From the NCBI GenBank assembly GCA_001664005.1, contig CP016093.1, forward strand, positions 186,001 to 250,000: a stretch of 64,000 nt of DNA. Reading direction: 5' to 3'. The notes under the pieces are model-generated. The model did not search any database, was not told where the DNA came from, and worked only from the letters and a program-made list of their open reading frames with translations. The translations under genes were made by a program, and so were the position numbers. Source of the DNA: Rhizobiales bacterium NRL2. Its GTDB lineage: Bacteria > Pseudomonadota > Alphaproteobacteria > Minwuiales > Minwuiaceae. Position 1 is the first letter of the stretch; each line of letters opens with the position of its first letter. Shown here piece by piece: positions 20,531 through 29,464 of the stretch.

Positions 20531-21409
20531 ATGGATATCAAGGGATCGATCCCCGCGCTGATCACGCCGTTCCAGAACGGCGCCGTGGACGAGGCCGGCT
20601 TCCGCAAATTCGTCGAATGGCAGATCGCCGAGGGCAGCACCGGCCTTGTGCCCATGGGCACGACCGGCGAATCGCCGACGCTGTCGCATGACGAGCACCG
20701 CCGGGTGGTGGAGCTCTGCATCGAGGTCGCCGACGGGCGCGTGCCGGTGATCGCCGGCACCGGGTCGAACAACACCCGGGAGGCGATCGGCCTCACCCGC
20801 CACGCGAAGGAGGCAGGCGCCGACGCCTGCCTGGTGGTCACCCCCTATTACAACAAGCCGAACCAGGAAGGCCTCTACCGCCATTTCGAGGCGCTCAACG
20901 AGATCGGCCTGCCCATCATCATGTACAACATCCCGCCGCGCTCGGTGGTCGACATGTCCGTGGAGACCATGGCCAGGCTCTCGAAGCTGGAGAACATCAT
21001 CGGCGTCAAGGACGCGACGGCGAAGCTGGAGCGCGTCTCCCTGCAGCGCCAGGCCTGCGGACCCGACTTCATCCAGCTTTCCGGCGAGGACGGCACGGCG
21101 CTGGCGCTTATGGCGCATGGCGGCCATGGCTGCATCTCGGTCACCGCCAACGTCGCGCCGAAGCTGTGCGCCGAGTTCCAGGCCGCGTGCATGGCCGGCG
21201 ACTACGCCACGGCGCTGGCCTATCAGGACCGGCTGATGCCGCTGCACAACGCCCTGTTCCTGGAGCCCAGCCCGGGCCCGGTGAAATATGCCGTCTCCCG
21301 CATCATGACCGATCTCTCACCCCACACACGGCTGCCGCTGGCGCCCATCACCGACGAGACCAAGGCGGAGGTCGACGGCGCGCTGCGCCATGCAGGCCTG
21401 CTGAACTAG
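20531..21409 (+). CDS. dapA: 4-hydroxy-tetrahydrodipicolinate synthase
   Basis: The protein is 292 aa. It has the class I aldolase residues of the family: MGTTGES near 42-48, YNIPPR with Y132, and GVKDAT with Schiff-base K160. It condenses pyruvate with aspartate semialdehyde in lysine and meso-diaminopimelate synthesis, in the cytoplasm. It is followed by smpB after six bases, the common dapA-smpB pair of alphaproteobacteria. Confidence 0.96.
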   Translation: MDIKGSIPALITPFQNGAVDEAGFRKFVEWQIAEGSTGLVPMGTTGESPTLSHDEHRRVVELCIEVADGRVPVIAGTGSNNTREAIGLTRHAKEAGADACLVVTPYYNKPNQEGLYRHFEALNEIGLPIIMYNIPPRSVVDMSVETMARLSKLENIIGVKDATAKLERVSLQRQACGPDFIQLSGEDGTALALMAHGGHGCISVTANVAPKLCAEFQAACMAGDYATALAYQDRLMPLHNALFLEPSPGPVKYAVSRIMTDLSPHTRLPLAPITDETKAEVDGALRHAGLLN

Positions 21410-21415
21410 ATCATC

Positions 21416-21868
21416 GTGGGACGGGTCGTCGCGGAAAACAGGAAGGCGCGCCACAACTACTTCATCGAGGACACGATGGAGGCGGGACTGGTGCTGACCG
21501 GCACCGAGGTGAAATCGCTGCGCGCCGGGCGCGCCAACATCGCCGAGAGCTACGCCTCGCCCGAACGCGGCGAGCTGTGGCTGATCAACGCCCATATCCC
21601 CGAATACAAGCAGGGCAACCGCAACAATCACGAGCCGCGGCGGCCGCGCAAGCTGCTGATGCGCAGCCGCGAGATCGGCCGGCTGATCGGCGCGCGCCAG
21701 AAGGAAGGCATGACCCTGGTGCCGTTGAAGCTCTACTTCAACGACCGGGGCATCGCCAAGCTGATGCTCGGCGTGGCCAAGGGCAAGAAACAGCACGACA
21801 AGCGCCAGTCCCAGAAGGACAAGGACTGGCAGCGCCAGAAGCAGCGCCTGCTGCGCGCCAAGGGCTGA
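21416..21868 (+). CDS. smpB: SsrA-binding protein SmpB
   Basis: The protein is 150 aa with GTG start. Family blocks: [34 protein letters not shown], and the basic C-terminal tail [14 protein letters not shown] that helps tmRNA occupy the mRNA channel. It acts in trans-translation on stalled ribosomes. No tmRNA gene is seen nearby. Confidence 0.97.
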   Translation: MGRVVAENRKARHNYFIEDTMEAGLVLTGTEVKSLRAGRANIAESYASPERGELWLINAHIPEYKQGNRNNHEPRRPRKLLMRSREIGRLIGARQKEGMTLVPLKLYFNDRGIAKLMLGVAKGKKQHDKRQSQKDKDWQRQKQRLLRAKG

Positions 21869-21874
21869 GCGGCC

Positions 21875-23134
21875 TCAGCGCACCAGCCAGAGCGAGAGCC
21901 CGGGGATCCAGACCACCAGGATCAGCACGAACACCATCAGTGCGATGAAGGGCAGCACCGAGCGGCAGATCAGCAGGAAATCCTCCTTGAACGCCGTCAT
22001 GGCGACGATCAGGTTGAGCCCGATCGGCGGGGTGATGTAGCCGATCTCCAGGTTCACCACCATGATGATGCCGAAGTGGATCGGGTCGATGCCATAGGCC
22101 TGGGCGATGGGCAGCAGGATGGGGGCCAGGATCAGGATGGCGGCGCCGATGTCGACCAGGCAGCCGACGATCAGCAGGAATATGTTGAGGATCACCAGGA
22201 AGGCGAACGGGCTGTCGACCAGGCTGGTCATCCAGACCGCCAGCTCCTGCGGGATGCGCTCGGCGGTCAGCAGCAGGTTGATCGAGAGCGCGATGGCGAC
22301 GATGGGCAGCAGCGTGCCGAGCAGGCGCGAGGTCTCCACGGCGATGCCGTAGAAGTCGCGCGGCTGCAGCTCGCGGTGGATGAAGATCTCCACCAGCACG
22401 GCGTAGCCCACCGCCACGGCCGCCGCCTCGGTGGCCGAGAAGAACCCCGAATAGATACCCCCCAGCAGGATCGCCGGCGTCATCAGCGCGAAGACGCCGT
22501 CCTTCAGCGCACGGCCGAGCTGGCGGACCTCGAAGGGGAAGGCTTCGATATGGCGGTTGTGGAACAGCGAATAGGCCGTCAGCACCACGGTCAGCAGCAG
22601 CCCCGGCACGATGCCGGCCAGGAAGAGGTCGACGATCGATTGCTCGGTGACGATGCCGTAGAGGATCAGCGGGATCGACGGCGGGATGACGATGCCCAGC
22701 GTGCCCGCCGAGGCCAGGGCGCCGAGGGAGAACTTCTTCGGATAGCCCTGGGCGATCAGCGCCGGGTACATGATCGAGCCCACCGCCAGCAGCGTCACCG
22801 GCGAGGAGCCCGAGAGCGCGGCGAACACCGCGCAGGACAGGATGGTGCAGACCGCGAGGCCGCCGGGCAGCCACTGGGTCAGCGCCCGCATGATGTCGAT
22901 CAGGCGCCGTGCGATCGAGCCCCGGGTCATGATGTTGCCGGCCAGCACGAACATCGGGATGGCCAGCAGCACCTCCCGGTTCACGCTGGTCCACAGGTCC
23001 TCGATCAGGTAGGTGAGCTCGCCGTCGCCCCAGACGAAATGCACATAGGCCGCGGCGGCGAACAGGATCAGGATCACGCTCTGCCGGAGCGAGAGCAGGA
23101 GCAGGACGAGGCCGGCGAGGAGGAGGACTTCCAT
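21875..23134 (-). CDS. TRAP transporter large permease (DctM/SiaM family)
   Basis: The protein is 419 aa and hydrophobic throughout, with about 11-12 predicted helices; family blocks are FVLAGNIMTRGSIARRLI, GSSPVTLLAVGSIMYP and LIVAMTAFKEDF. It carries solute-sodium symport across the inner membrane with the small DctQ subunit and the binding protein encoded upstream. The order dctP-dctQ-dctM and the 9-base gap to dctQ indicate one operon. Confidence 0.93.
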   Translation of the reverse strand: MEVLLLAGLVLLLLSLRQSVILILFAAAAYVHFVWGDGELTYLIEDLWTSVNREVLLAIPMFVLAGNIMTRGSIARRLIDIMRALTQWLPGGLAVCTILSCAVFAALSGSSPVTLLAVGSIMYPALIAQGYPKKFSLGALASAGTLGIVIPPSIPLILYGIVTEQSIVDLFLAGIVPGLLLTVVLTAYSLFHNRHIEAFPFEVRQLGRALKDGVFALMTPAILLGGIYSGFFSATEAAAVAVGYAVLVEIFIHRELQPRDFYGIAVETSRLLGTLLPIVAIALSINLLLTAERIPQELAVWMTSLVDSPFAFLVILNIFLLIVGCLVDIGAAILILAPILLPIAQAYGIDPIHFGIIMVVNLEIGYITPPIGLNLIVAMTAFKEDFLLICRSVLPFIALMVFVLILVVWIPGLSLWLVR

Positions 23135-23143
23135 GGCGCGCGT

Positions 23144-23635
23144 TCAGCCCTTCGCGATTTCGGGCGCGGGCTTCAGGTCGGGCCGCGCGGCGAAGACCAG
23201 GTGGCGCAGCGCCGAGGAGAAGAAGGCGTAGACGATCACCGACTGGAACGGCCAGAGCGGCCAGTAGAGCACGGCGGCGACGTCGTTGTAGTGGAAGGTC
23301 TGGGAGACGTAGTCCAGGCCGACCACGCCGAGGCCGATGAACAACGCCGCCGAGATCAGGTCGCCGATGCGGCCGAGCGGGGCGCTCCAGCGCGCCGGCC
23401 ACCAGCTGTCGGCGAATTGCGGCCTGAGATGGGCGTTGGCGGCGGTGGCCAGACACAGGCCCAGGAAGCCGGCGAAGATGGCGGCGAAGACCGCCATCTT
23501 CTGCGAGCCCCAGATGGTCGTCGAGAACGCCTCCCGCGCCACGATCTCGCCCAGCAGCAGGCCGGCCACGACGACATAGGCCAGCGCCGCCACGAGGCTT
23601 TCGAGGCGCAGGAGGGCTTTCAGGAACGCCGCCAT
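23144..23635 (-). CDS. TRAP transporter small permease (DctQ family)
   Basis: The protein is 163 aa with four predicted membrane helices, the usual DctQ layout, lying between binding-protein and large-permease genes. The sequence is poorly conserved as is typical of the family; the identification rests on size, topology and context. Confidence 0.87.
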   Translation of the reverse strand: MAAFLKALLRLESLVAALAYVVVAGLLLGEIVAREAFSTTIWGSQKMAVFAAIFAGFLGLCLATAANAHLRPQFADSWWPARWSAPLGRIGDLISAALFIGLGVVGLDYVSQTFHYNDVAAVLYWPLWPFQSVIVYAFFSSALRHLVFAARPDLKPAPEIAKG

Positions 23636-23658
23636 GCCGGTTCGACGGTCTCAGGCGT

Positions 23659-24657
23659 TCAGGTGTTCAGGCAGGCCGCCTTCGCCTTCTGGATCTTCTC
23701 CCAGATTTCCGGCGCGTCGCCGCCGATCTCCTCGATCAGGCGGCTGGTGGCGCGGGCCGCCGCTTCCTTCCAGCGCGCCTTCTCCGCCGCAGGCAGCTCG
23801 TAGACCGGTGCGCCGGCCTCCGCGGCCTTGCCCAGCAGGAACTGCTCGGCCCCGCGGATCCCCTTGCGCAGTTCGTTGACGCGCTTGTCGACGATGGCCA
23901 GCGCATTCTTCTGCTCGTCGTCCAGCCCGTCCCAGACCCGCTTGGAGACGGTCACCGTGCCGATGTCGTGGGTGGCGCGGTGGACCAGGGTGAACGGCGC
24001 CAGCTTGGGCAGGCCGATCGCCATGCCGTAGACGGTCGACGTGGTGATCGCGTTGACCTGGCCGGTCTTCAGCGCCGGCACCATGTCGACGACGCCCATG
24101 GGCACGCCGTTGGCGCCCAGTTCCTCATAGAAGAACTGGCTGGCCGCGGTCGGCGGAATGCGGATCTTCATGCCCTGGATGTCCTCCAGGGTGTGGATCT
24201 TCTCCTTCGACGAGGTGTAGCTGTGGCCGACCTCGACCCAGGACAGCGTGACCACGCCGGAGGCCTGCATCTTCTCCTCGAAGATCGGCCGCACATGGTT
24301 GTCGAACATGCAGTCCGACTGCTCCGGCGAATCGAACAGATAGGGCGCGTTGAGCAGCGCGAAGCTGGGCGCGATCAGCGAGGTGGCGACGCCCGACTGG
24401 CCCGACATGTCGATGCGCCCGCGCACCACCTGGCGCAGCGCGGTCTGCTCGTCGCCCAGCGCCGAGGAGAAATAGGGCACGATCTTCAGCTTGTCCGTCG
24501 CCTTGTGGATGTCGGCGACGGTCTCGTTCAGGAACTTGCCCCAGGGCGTCCCTTCCGGGGCCGCGGTGGCGTAGCGCAATTCTGTCGGCTCGGCCTCCGC
24601 CGCGCCGGTTGCCAGTATCGCCGCGGCTGCCGCCGCCAGCGCGATCTTGCGGATCAT
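23659..24657 (-). CDS. TRAP transporter periplasmic binding protein (DctP family)
   Basis: The protein is 332 aa with a signal peptide to about residue 22. DctP features include TPWGKFLNETVADIHKAT, the LEDIQGMKIRIPPT segment whose Arg normally binds the substrate carboxylate, and ALKTGQVNAITT. The substrate is an organic acid of unknown identity. It is the first gene of the TRAP operon and is divergent from an acyl-CoA ligase gene, which suggests the imported acid may be activated to its CoA thioester. Confidence 0.92.
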   Translation of the reverse strand: MIRKIALAAAAAAILATGAAEAEPTELRYATAAPEGTPWGKFLNETVADIHKATDKLKIVPYFSSALGDEQTALRQVVRGRIDMSGQSGVATSLIAPSFALLNAPYLFDSPEQSDCMFDNHVRPIFEEKMQASGVVTLSWVEVGHSYTSSKEKIHTLEDIQGMKIRIPPTAASQFFYEELGANGVPMGVVDMVPALKTGQVNAITTSTVYGMAIGLPKLAPFTLVHRATHDIGTVTVSKRVWDGLDDEQKNALAIVDKRVNELRKGIRGAEQFLLGKAAEAGAPVYELPAAEKARWKEAAARATSRLIEEIGGDAPEIWEKIQKAKAACLNT

Positions 24658-24728
24658 CGTCCGTCCCTCCCTGTTGAATATCAGCCGGCGTTGGCCGCCG
24701 GTCCGGCATCTTCGAAAAAACTCTAGGG

Positions 24729-24766
24729 CCGGTTCCGGCGAATTGGCAAAGACAATTGTCGGACCG
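24729..24766. promoter_or_regulatory. Imperfect inverted repeat, candidate operator between TRAP operon and CoA ligase
   Basis: Left arm 24729-24745 (CCGGTTCCGGCGAATTG) and right arm 24753-24766 (CAATTGTCGGACCGG region) are complementary apart from single-base slips. It lies in the 196-base divergent gap and could bind a dimeric regulator controlling both genes. No regulator gene is adjacent. Confidence 0.35.
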
Positions 24767-24853
24767 GCCGGGGTGACGTCGCGTCAGGTTTCTCCGGCTT
24801 GCGAAGCCGCCGCGCGCTGGCGAATATGCGGCCCGTTTCCGGGGGAGGACACG

Positions 24854-26479
24854 ATGCGAGATTTTTCCGACTGGACCGTGGTTCATCTGGTCCGCCGCCA
24901 GGCGGCAAAGCTGGGCGAGAAGACCTACCTGACCTTCGACACGGGGCTGGAGCTGACCTATGCCGGCCTCGACCGGCGCTCCGACGATCTCGCCGCCGCG
25001 CTGGCCGGCGCCGGCATCGGCGAAGGGGACCGGGTGCTCATGCTGGTGAAGAACCGCGCCGAGTTCATGGTGGCGCTGTTCGGCATCATGAAGGCCGGCG
25101 CGGTCTTCGTGCCGGTGAACACCGAGCTCCGTGGCGCCTTCCTGCAGCATCAGCTGCAGAATTCCGATCCGAAGGCGGTGCTGGTCGACATCGACCTGGT
25201 GCATCATTTCGAGGGCGTCGACCGCGGCGAGGCGAAGCCCGGCCACGTGGTGGTCGTCGGCGGCCCGCCGCCGGCCGAGCTGCCTGAAGCGCTGCTGGGC
25301 GCGGAGATCAGCGGTTTCGACGATTTCGAGGCCACGGGCCGGGGCGGGACGCCGCCGGCGGTGGAGCCCGGGATCCACGACCTCGCCGCCATCATGTACA
25401 CCTCCGGCACCACCGGACCGGCCAAGGGCGTATTGCTGCCCCACGGGCATTTCTACGTCTGGATGGACCGGCAGCTGGCCAAGCTCGGCCAGACCGCGGA
25501 CGACGTCTACTACATCTGCATGCCGCTGTTTCACGTCAACGCGCTCAACCTGCAGTGCCTGGGCACGATGATGGCCGGCGGCCGGGCGCACGTCGTGCAG
25601 CGCTTCAGCCCGAACCGCTGGCTGGACGAGGTGATCGAGACCGGCGCCACCATCACCAACCTGCTGGGCGTGATGCCGGAGTTCGTCTTCAACACGCCGC
25701 CCACCGACCGCGACCGCGACCACAGGCTCCGCATGGTCACCGCCGTGCCGATCTCGAAGGAATGGGGCGCGGCGATGGAGCAGCGCTTCGGCTTCAAGAT
25801 CGTGCAGGGCTTCGGCATGACCGAATGCGGCATGACCGCCCTGGGCGACGTCAACGAATCGGGCCTGGAGCCGGGCTGCGCAGGCTATATCGACGACGAG
25901 TTCTACGAGGTTTGCATCGGCGACCCGGAGACCGACTGGCCGCTGGCGACCGACGAGGTCGGCGAGCTTCTCATCCGCCCGAAATTCCCGGGCATCTTCT
26001 CCGCCGGCTACTACCGCATGCCGGAAAAGACGGTGGAGGCCTGGCGCAATCTCTGGTTCCACACCGGCGACGCCTGCCGCATCGATGCGAAGGGCCGGCT
26101 CCACTATGTCGACCGCATCAAGGACTGCATCCGCCGCCGCGGCGAGAACATCTCCGCCTTCGAGGTCGAGCAAGTGATCAACGCCCATCCCGCCATCGCC
26201 GAAAGCGCGGTGGTGGGCGTCAAGGTCGAGGGCGCCGGCGGCGAGGAGGAGGTCATGGCGGTCATCGTCGAGGCCCCGGGCCAGAGCGTCGAGCCGAAGG
26301 AGCTGCTGGATTACTGCGCGCCGCGCATGCCGCGCTACGCCGTGCCGCGCTTCGTGCGCCGGATCGCCGAGCTGGACAAGACCGCGTCGGGCAAGCTGCG
26401 CAAGGGCGACCTGCGCGACGCGGGCGTCACGGCCGATGCCTGGGACCGCGAATCCATCGGCTACGTCGTGAAGCGATAA
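24854..26479 (+). CDS. Acyl-CoA ligase (AMP-forming, CaiC-like)
   Basis: The protein is 541 aa. ANL family motifs: MYTSGTTGPAKG near 180, the GMTEC motif in VQGFGMTECGM, FHTGDACRIDAKG, and KTASGKLRKGDL near the end with the catalytic lysine. It activates a carboxylic acid via an acyl-adenylate. The sequence resembles crotonobetaine/carnitine-CoA ligases and medium-chain ligases; the exact acid is unknown. GGGGAGGAC precedes the ATG. It is divergent from the TRAP operon. Confidence 0.88.
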   Translation: MRDFSDWTVVHLVRRQAAKLGEKTYLTFDTGLELTYAGLDRRSDDLAAALAGAGIGEGDRVLMLVKNRAEFMVALFGIMKAGAVFVPVNTELRGAFLQHQLQNSDPKAVLVDIDLVHHFEGVDRGEAKPGHVVVVGGPPPAELPEALLGAEISGFDDFEATGRGGTPPAVEPGIHDLAAIMYTSGTTGPAKGVLLPHGHFYVWMDRQLAKLGQTADDVYYICMPLFHVNALNLQCLGTMMAGGRAHVVQRFSPNRWLDEVIETGATITNLLGVMPEFVFNTPPTDRDRDHRLRMVTAVPISKEWGAAMEQRFGFKIVQGFGMTECGMTALGDVNESGLEPGCAGYIDDEFYEVCIGDPETDWPLATDEVGELLIRPKFPGIFSAGYYRMPEKTVEAWRNLWFHTGDACRIDAKGRLHYVDRIKDCIRRRGENISAFEVEQVINAHPAIAESAVVGVKVEGAGGEEEVMAVIVEAPGQSVEPKELLDYCAPRMPRYAVPRFVRRIAELDKTASGKLRKGDLRDAGVTADAWDRESIGYVVKR

Positions 26480-26494
26480 GGGGCCTGCAAACGG

Positions 26495-26564
26495 ACCCCC
26501 TCCCGGCCCGCCGACGCGGGCCACCTTCCCCTTCGGGAAGGGGGAGGGACCGGGTGGGGAATGC
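26495..26564. repeat. Family B repeat (B2)
   Basis: Two hairpins: GGCCCGC/GCGGGCC at 26505-26522 with loop CGAC, and CCTTCCC/GGGAAGG at 26524-26541 with loop CTTC, followed by GGGGAGGGACCGGGTGGGG. It is in the 313-base convergent gap 26480-26792 together with family A copy A3; nothing else was seen there. Confidence 0.8.
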
Positions 26565-26598
26565 ATTCGCCGATGGGGCCGCGGCGCCTTTCATCGAT

Positions 26599-26700
26599 GT
26601 CATGCCCGCCGCCGACGGCGCGCGGGCATCGGGCCGCGGCAGCACGCCGGTGTCCGCCTCTGCCCGATCCCCGAGTGGCGCACGCGCCATCGGGGATGAC
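26599..26700. repeat. Family A repeat (A3), inverted relative to A1
   Basis: Hairpin 2 (GTCATGCCCGC 26599-26609 with GCGGGCAT 26622-26629) comes first, then hairpin 1 at 26666-26700, in which GATCCCCGA pairs with TCGGGGATGAC and the inner GTGGCGC with GCGCCA. It follows family B copy B2, the same order as at 48811-48999. Confidence 0.8.
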
Positions 26701-26792
26701 GTCAAAGGCGGCAACGCTCCGACCGATCCGGCAAGTCACAGCCGCGCAGCGCGCCGGCCGGACCATCCCGCGCCGCGCGATTTCCGGACGCC

Positions 26793-27419
26793 TTACGGCC
26801 GCTTCAGCGCCGCGCGTTCGTCCTCGACCCGGGCGCGGAAGGCGCAGCCCTCGATGTGGTCGTTGACCAGCCCCATGGCCTGCATGAAGGCATAGGCGGT
26901 GGTCGGGCCGACGAAGCTCCAGCCGCGCTTCTTCAGCTCCTTCGACAGCCGCGTGGAAAAGGGCGTCGTCGGATTGGCCATGATGTGCGCATGGGTCACC
27001 GGGTCGGGCCGCGCGTCCGGGTCCGGCTCGAAGCTCCAGAAGAACCGCGCGAGGCCGCCCGCCTCCCGTTCCAGCTCCATCGCCCGGCGGGCGTTGTTGA
27101 TGGTCGATTCGATCTTCTTCCGGTGACGCACGATGCCGGCGTCGGCCAGCAGCCGCTCCACATCCCCCTCGCCGTATTCGGCGACGCGCCGGTAGTCGAA
27201 GCCGTCGAAGGCGGCGCGGAAGTTCTCGCGCTTGCGCAGGATGGTCAGCCAGCTCAGCCCCGACTGGAAGCCCTCCAGGCAGATCTTCTCGAACAGGCGG
27301 ATGTCGTCGGTTTCCGGCCGGCCCCATTCGTCGTCATGGTAGGCGCGGTAGTCGTCGAGCCCGCCATGCCAGCCGCAGCGGGGGAGCCCGTCGGCCCCCT
27401 CGATCAGGCCCTCGCTCAT
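26793..27419 (-). CDS. tag: DNA-3-methyladenine glycosylase I
   Basis: The protein is 208 aa. It opens with the Tag zinc-site residues RCGWH and has YHDDEWGRPETDDIRLFEK, GLSWLTILRKRENFR and, at the C-terminus, HIEGCAFR, which gives the second His and Cys of the zinc site. It removes 3-methyladenine from alkylated DNA. It is the last gene of a minus-strand run HIG1-like, pduO, tag, ten bases after pduO. Confidence 0.95.
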   Translation of the reverse strand: MSEGLIEGADGLPRCGWHGGLDDYRAYHDDEWGRPETDDIRLFEKICLEGFQSGLSWLTILRKRENFRAAFDGFDYRRVAEYGEGDVERLLADAGIVRHRKKIESTINNARRAMELEREAGGLARFFWSFEPDPDARPDPVTHAHIMANPTTPFSTRLSKELKKRGWSFVGPTTAYAFMQAMGLVNDHIEGCAFRARVEDERAALKRP

Positions 27420-27429
27420 TGCCGGAACC

Positions 27430-27993
27430 TCAGCGGTTCGCTCCCGGCGTCCAGAGCACGTCGGCGCGGCCGTCGTCGTTCAGCACCCGGCCAAGGACGA
27501 AGAGGTGGTCCGACAGGCGGTTGACGTATTTCAGCGCTGCGTCGCTGATCTCGGCCGTCTCGGCGGCGCGCCACATCAGCCGCTCGGCGCGGCGGCAGAT
27601 CGTGCGCGCCATGTGAAGCTGCGCCGCCGCCGCGCCGCCGCCGGGCAGGATGAAGCTCTTCAGCGGCTCGAGGCGTTCGTTCATCGCGTCGATCTCCGCC
27701 TCCAGGCGGTCGACCTGCGTCTGGACGATGCGCAGCGGCTCCCACTTGTAGCTTTCGGCATGGGGCGTCGCGAGATCGGCGCCGAGATCGAACAGGTCGT
27801 TCTGGATGCGCGCCAGCATGGCGTCGGCCTCGCCGTCCGTGTGCAGACGGGCGACGCCGATGGCGGCGTTGGTCTCGTCGACCGCGCCATAGGCCTCGAT
27901 CAGCGGATCCGTCTTCGCCCGCCGCGAGCCGTCGGAGAGCGACGTCTGCCCCTTGTCCCCGCCGCGGGTGTAGATCTTCGACAGCGTCACCAT
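27430..27993 (-). CDS. ATP:cob(I)alamin adenosyltransferase, PduO type
   Basis: The protein is 187 aa. The N-terminus KIYTRGGDKGQTSLSDGSR is the ATP-binding signature of PduO-type enzymes; FILPGGGAAAAQLHMARTICRRAER contains the conserved Arg of the active site. It makes adenosylcobalamin for B12-dependent enzymes. It lies between tag and a HIG1-like membrane protein gene. Confidence 0.95.
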   Translation of the reverse strand: MVTLSKIYTRGGDKGQTSLSDGSRRAKTDPLIEAYGAVDETNAAIGVARLHTDGEADAMLARIQNDLFDLGADLATPHAESYKWEPLRIVQTQVDRLEAEIDAMNERLEPLKSFILPGGGAAAAQLHMARTICRRAERLMWRAAETAEISDAALKYVNRLSDHLFVLGRVLNDDGRADVLWTPGANR

Positions 27994-27996
27994 GGC

Positions 27997-28188
27997 TCAG
28001 CCGTCCAGCAGGAACGCGAGGCCCAGCATCGCGATGGCGAGCATCTGGGCCCCCACGCGCAGACGCATCAGCTTGTTGCCGTACTTGCGGTTGAACTCCC
28101 CGCCCCGGACCATCGAGACGATGCCGGTGAACAGGACGGCCAGGACGATGAACAGCGACAGGCCGACGAGGAAATCGAAGATGCTCAT
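27997..28188 (-). CDS. Small twin-transmembrane protein, HIG1 domain-like
   Basis: The protein is 63 aa with two hydrophobic helices (about 7-27 and 44-61) separated by a basic loop GGEFNRKYGNKLMRLRVGAQ, the pattern of the HIG1/hypoxia-induced domain family. Bacterial members are inner-membrane proteins; a role near respiratory complexes is inferred only from mitochondrial relatives. It is the first gene of the pduO-tag run, three bases before pduO. Confidence 0.85.
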   Translation of the reverse strand: MSIFDFLVGLSLFIVLAVLFTGIVSMVRGGEFNRKYGNKLMRLRVGAQMLAIAMLGLAFLLDG

Positions 28189-28319
28189 GACCCCGATATA
28201 GAGCCTCGCGGCCGCCGCGTCATCCGCCCGGCGGCCTGCCGCGCGCTTTTGCTGCGCTGCGATATCCTTGACAGGCTGCTAGACAGAGCGGGCACCGAAA
28301 TCATCAGGGAGAAAGAACC

Positions 28320-29339
28320 GTGGCCCAGCCCGTGACGGAAGCCGAGCAGATTTCCAACATTGCCTTCGGGTTCATGGCGTCGAAGGCGCTGTTCGTCGCA
28401 CTGCATGTCGGCGTCTTCACCCGGCTGTCCGAAGGACCGAAATCCGCCGCCGAACTGGCGCGGGAGGCCGGCGTGCGCGAGAACCGCATGACCACGCTGC
28501 TCACCGCGCTCAACTCCATCGGCCTGCTGGTGCGGGAGGGTTCGGCCTTCGCCAACTCGCCCGGCGCGCAGGCCTTCCTGGTCCAGGGCGCCAAGTACGA
28601 CTTCGGCGACTATCTGCGCTTCCAGATCGACCGCCAGATGTTTCCCTTCATGCAGGGCCTCGAGGCCGTCGTGAAGGACGACATGGAGCCCGAACAGATC
28701 GATTCCTACGCCCGCTGGATGGACGACCCGGAGGAGGCGCGGCTCTATTCCGAGAGCCAGCATTCCGGCTCGCTCGGCCCGGCCCGGACGCTCGCCCGCA
28801 TGGTCGACCTGTCGGAGGCGCGCAGCCTGCTGGACGTCGCCGGCGGCACCGGCGCCTTCGCCATCGAACTCTGCCGCGCCTGGCCGAACCTGAAGGTCAC
28901 CATCCTCGACTTCCCGAACGTGGTGAAGCTGGGCGAGACCTTCGTCGCCGAGGCCGGCCTGTCGGACCGCATCGACTTCATCCCCGGCAACGCGCTGGAG
29001 ACCGAATGGCCGGAGGGTCAGGACGCGCTGATCATGTCGTATCTGTTCAACGGCGTCCCCGGCGAGTCGATCCCCGACCTGGCGCGCCACGCCTATCGCG
29101 TCCTCAACCCCGGCGGGCGCTACATCGTCCACGACTTCATGGTCGAGGACGACCGCTCCGGCCCGACGCTGGCCGCGCTCTGGCAGCTGCAGCACATGGC
29201 CTTCACCCCGGCGGCGAAGTCGATCACGCCCGACTGGGTCAGCGGCGTGATGGAGGGCGCGGGCTTTACCGGCATCCGCGTCGAAGAGCTGATTCCGGCC
29301 ATGACCAAGGTCGTGATGGCGACCAGGCCGAAGGACTGA
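28320..29339 (+). CDS. SAM-dependent O-methyltransferase family protein
   Basis: The protein is 339 aa with GTG start preceded by AGGGAG. An N-terminal winged-helix dimerisation region (FMASKALFVALHVGVFTRL, ELAREAGVRENRMTTLLTAL) is followed by a class I methyltransferase domain with motif I LLDVAGGTGAFAIEL near 170-184. This two-domain plan is that of plant-type O-methyltransferases and bacterial hydroxyneurosporene or polyketide methyltransferases. The substrate is unknown. It is 125 bases upstream of an acyl-CoA dehydrogenase gene on the same strand. Confidence 0.82.
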   Translation: MAQPVTEAEQISNIAFGFMASKALFVALHVGVFTRLSEGPKSAAELAREAGVRENRMTTLLTALNSIGLLVREGSAFANSPGAQAFLVQGAKYDFGDYLRFQIDRQMFPFMQGLEAVVKDDMEPEQIDSYARWMDDPEEARLYSESQHSGSLGPARTLARMVDLSEARSLLDVAGGTGAFAIELCRAWPNLKVTILDFPNVVKLGETFVAEAGLSDRIDFIPGNALETEWPEGQDALIMSYLFNGVPGESIPDLARHAYRVLNPGGRYIVHDFMVEDDRSGPTLAALWQLQHMAFTPAAKSITPDWVSGVMEGAGFTGIRVEELIPAMTKVVMATRPKD

Positions 29340-29464
29340 CCGGCGGCAATCCGGCCGGCCCCCGCCGGCGTATCGCACCCGTCCCCTCGCTTCGCGCTTG
29401 AGCGCGGCAGCCGAGGGGCATAGATACGCCAGCGAGGAAACGCCGGAAGGAAAGGTCAGCCGCC

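Noticed and set aside
26495-26700. Repeats considered as a CRISPR array
   Set aside because: Units are not regularly spaced, spacers of uniform length are absent, and no cas genes are present.
28268-28319. TTGACA upstream of the methyltransferase considered as a promoter
   Set aside because: No acceptable -10 element lies at 16-18 bases spacing.
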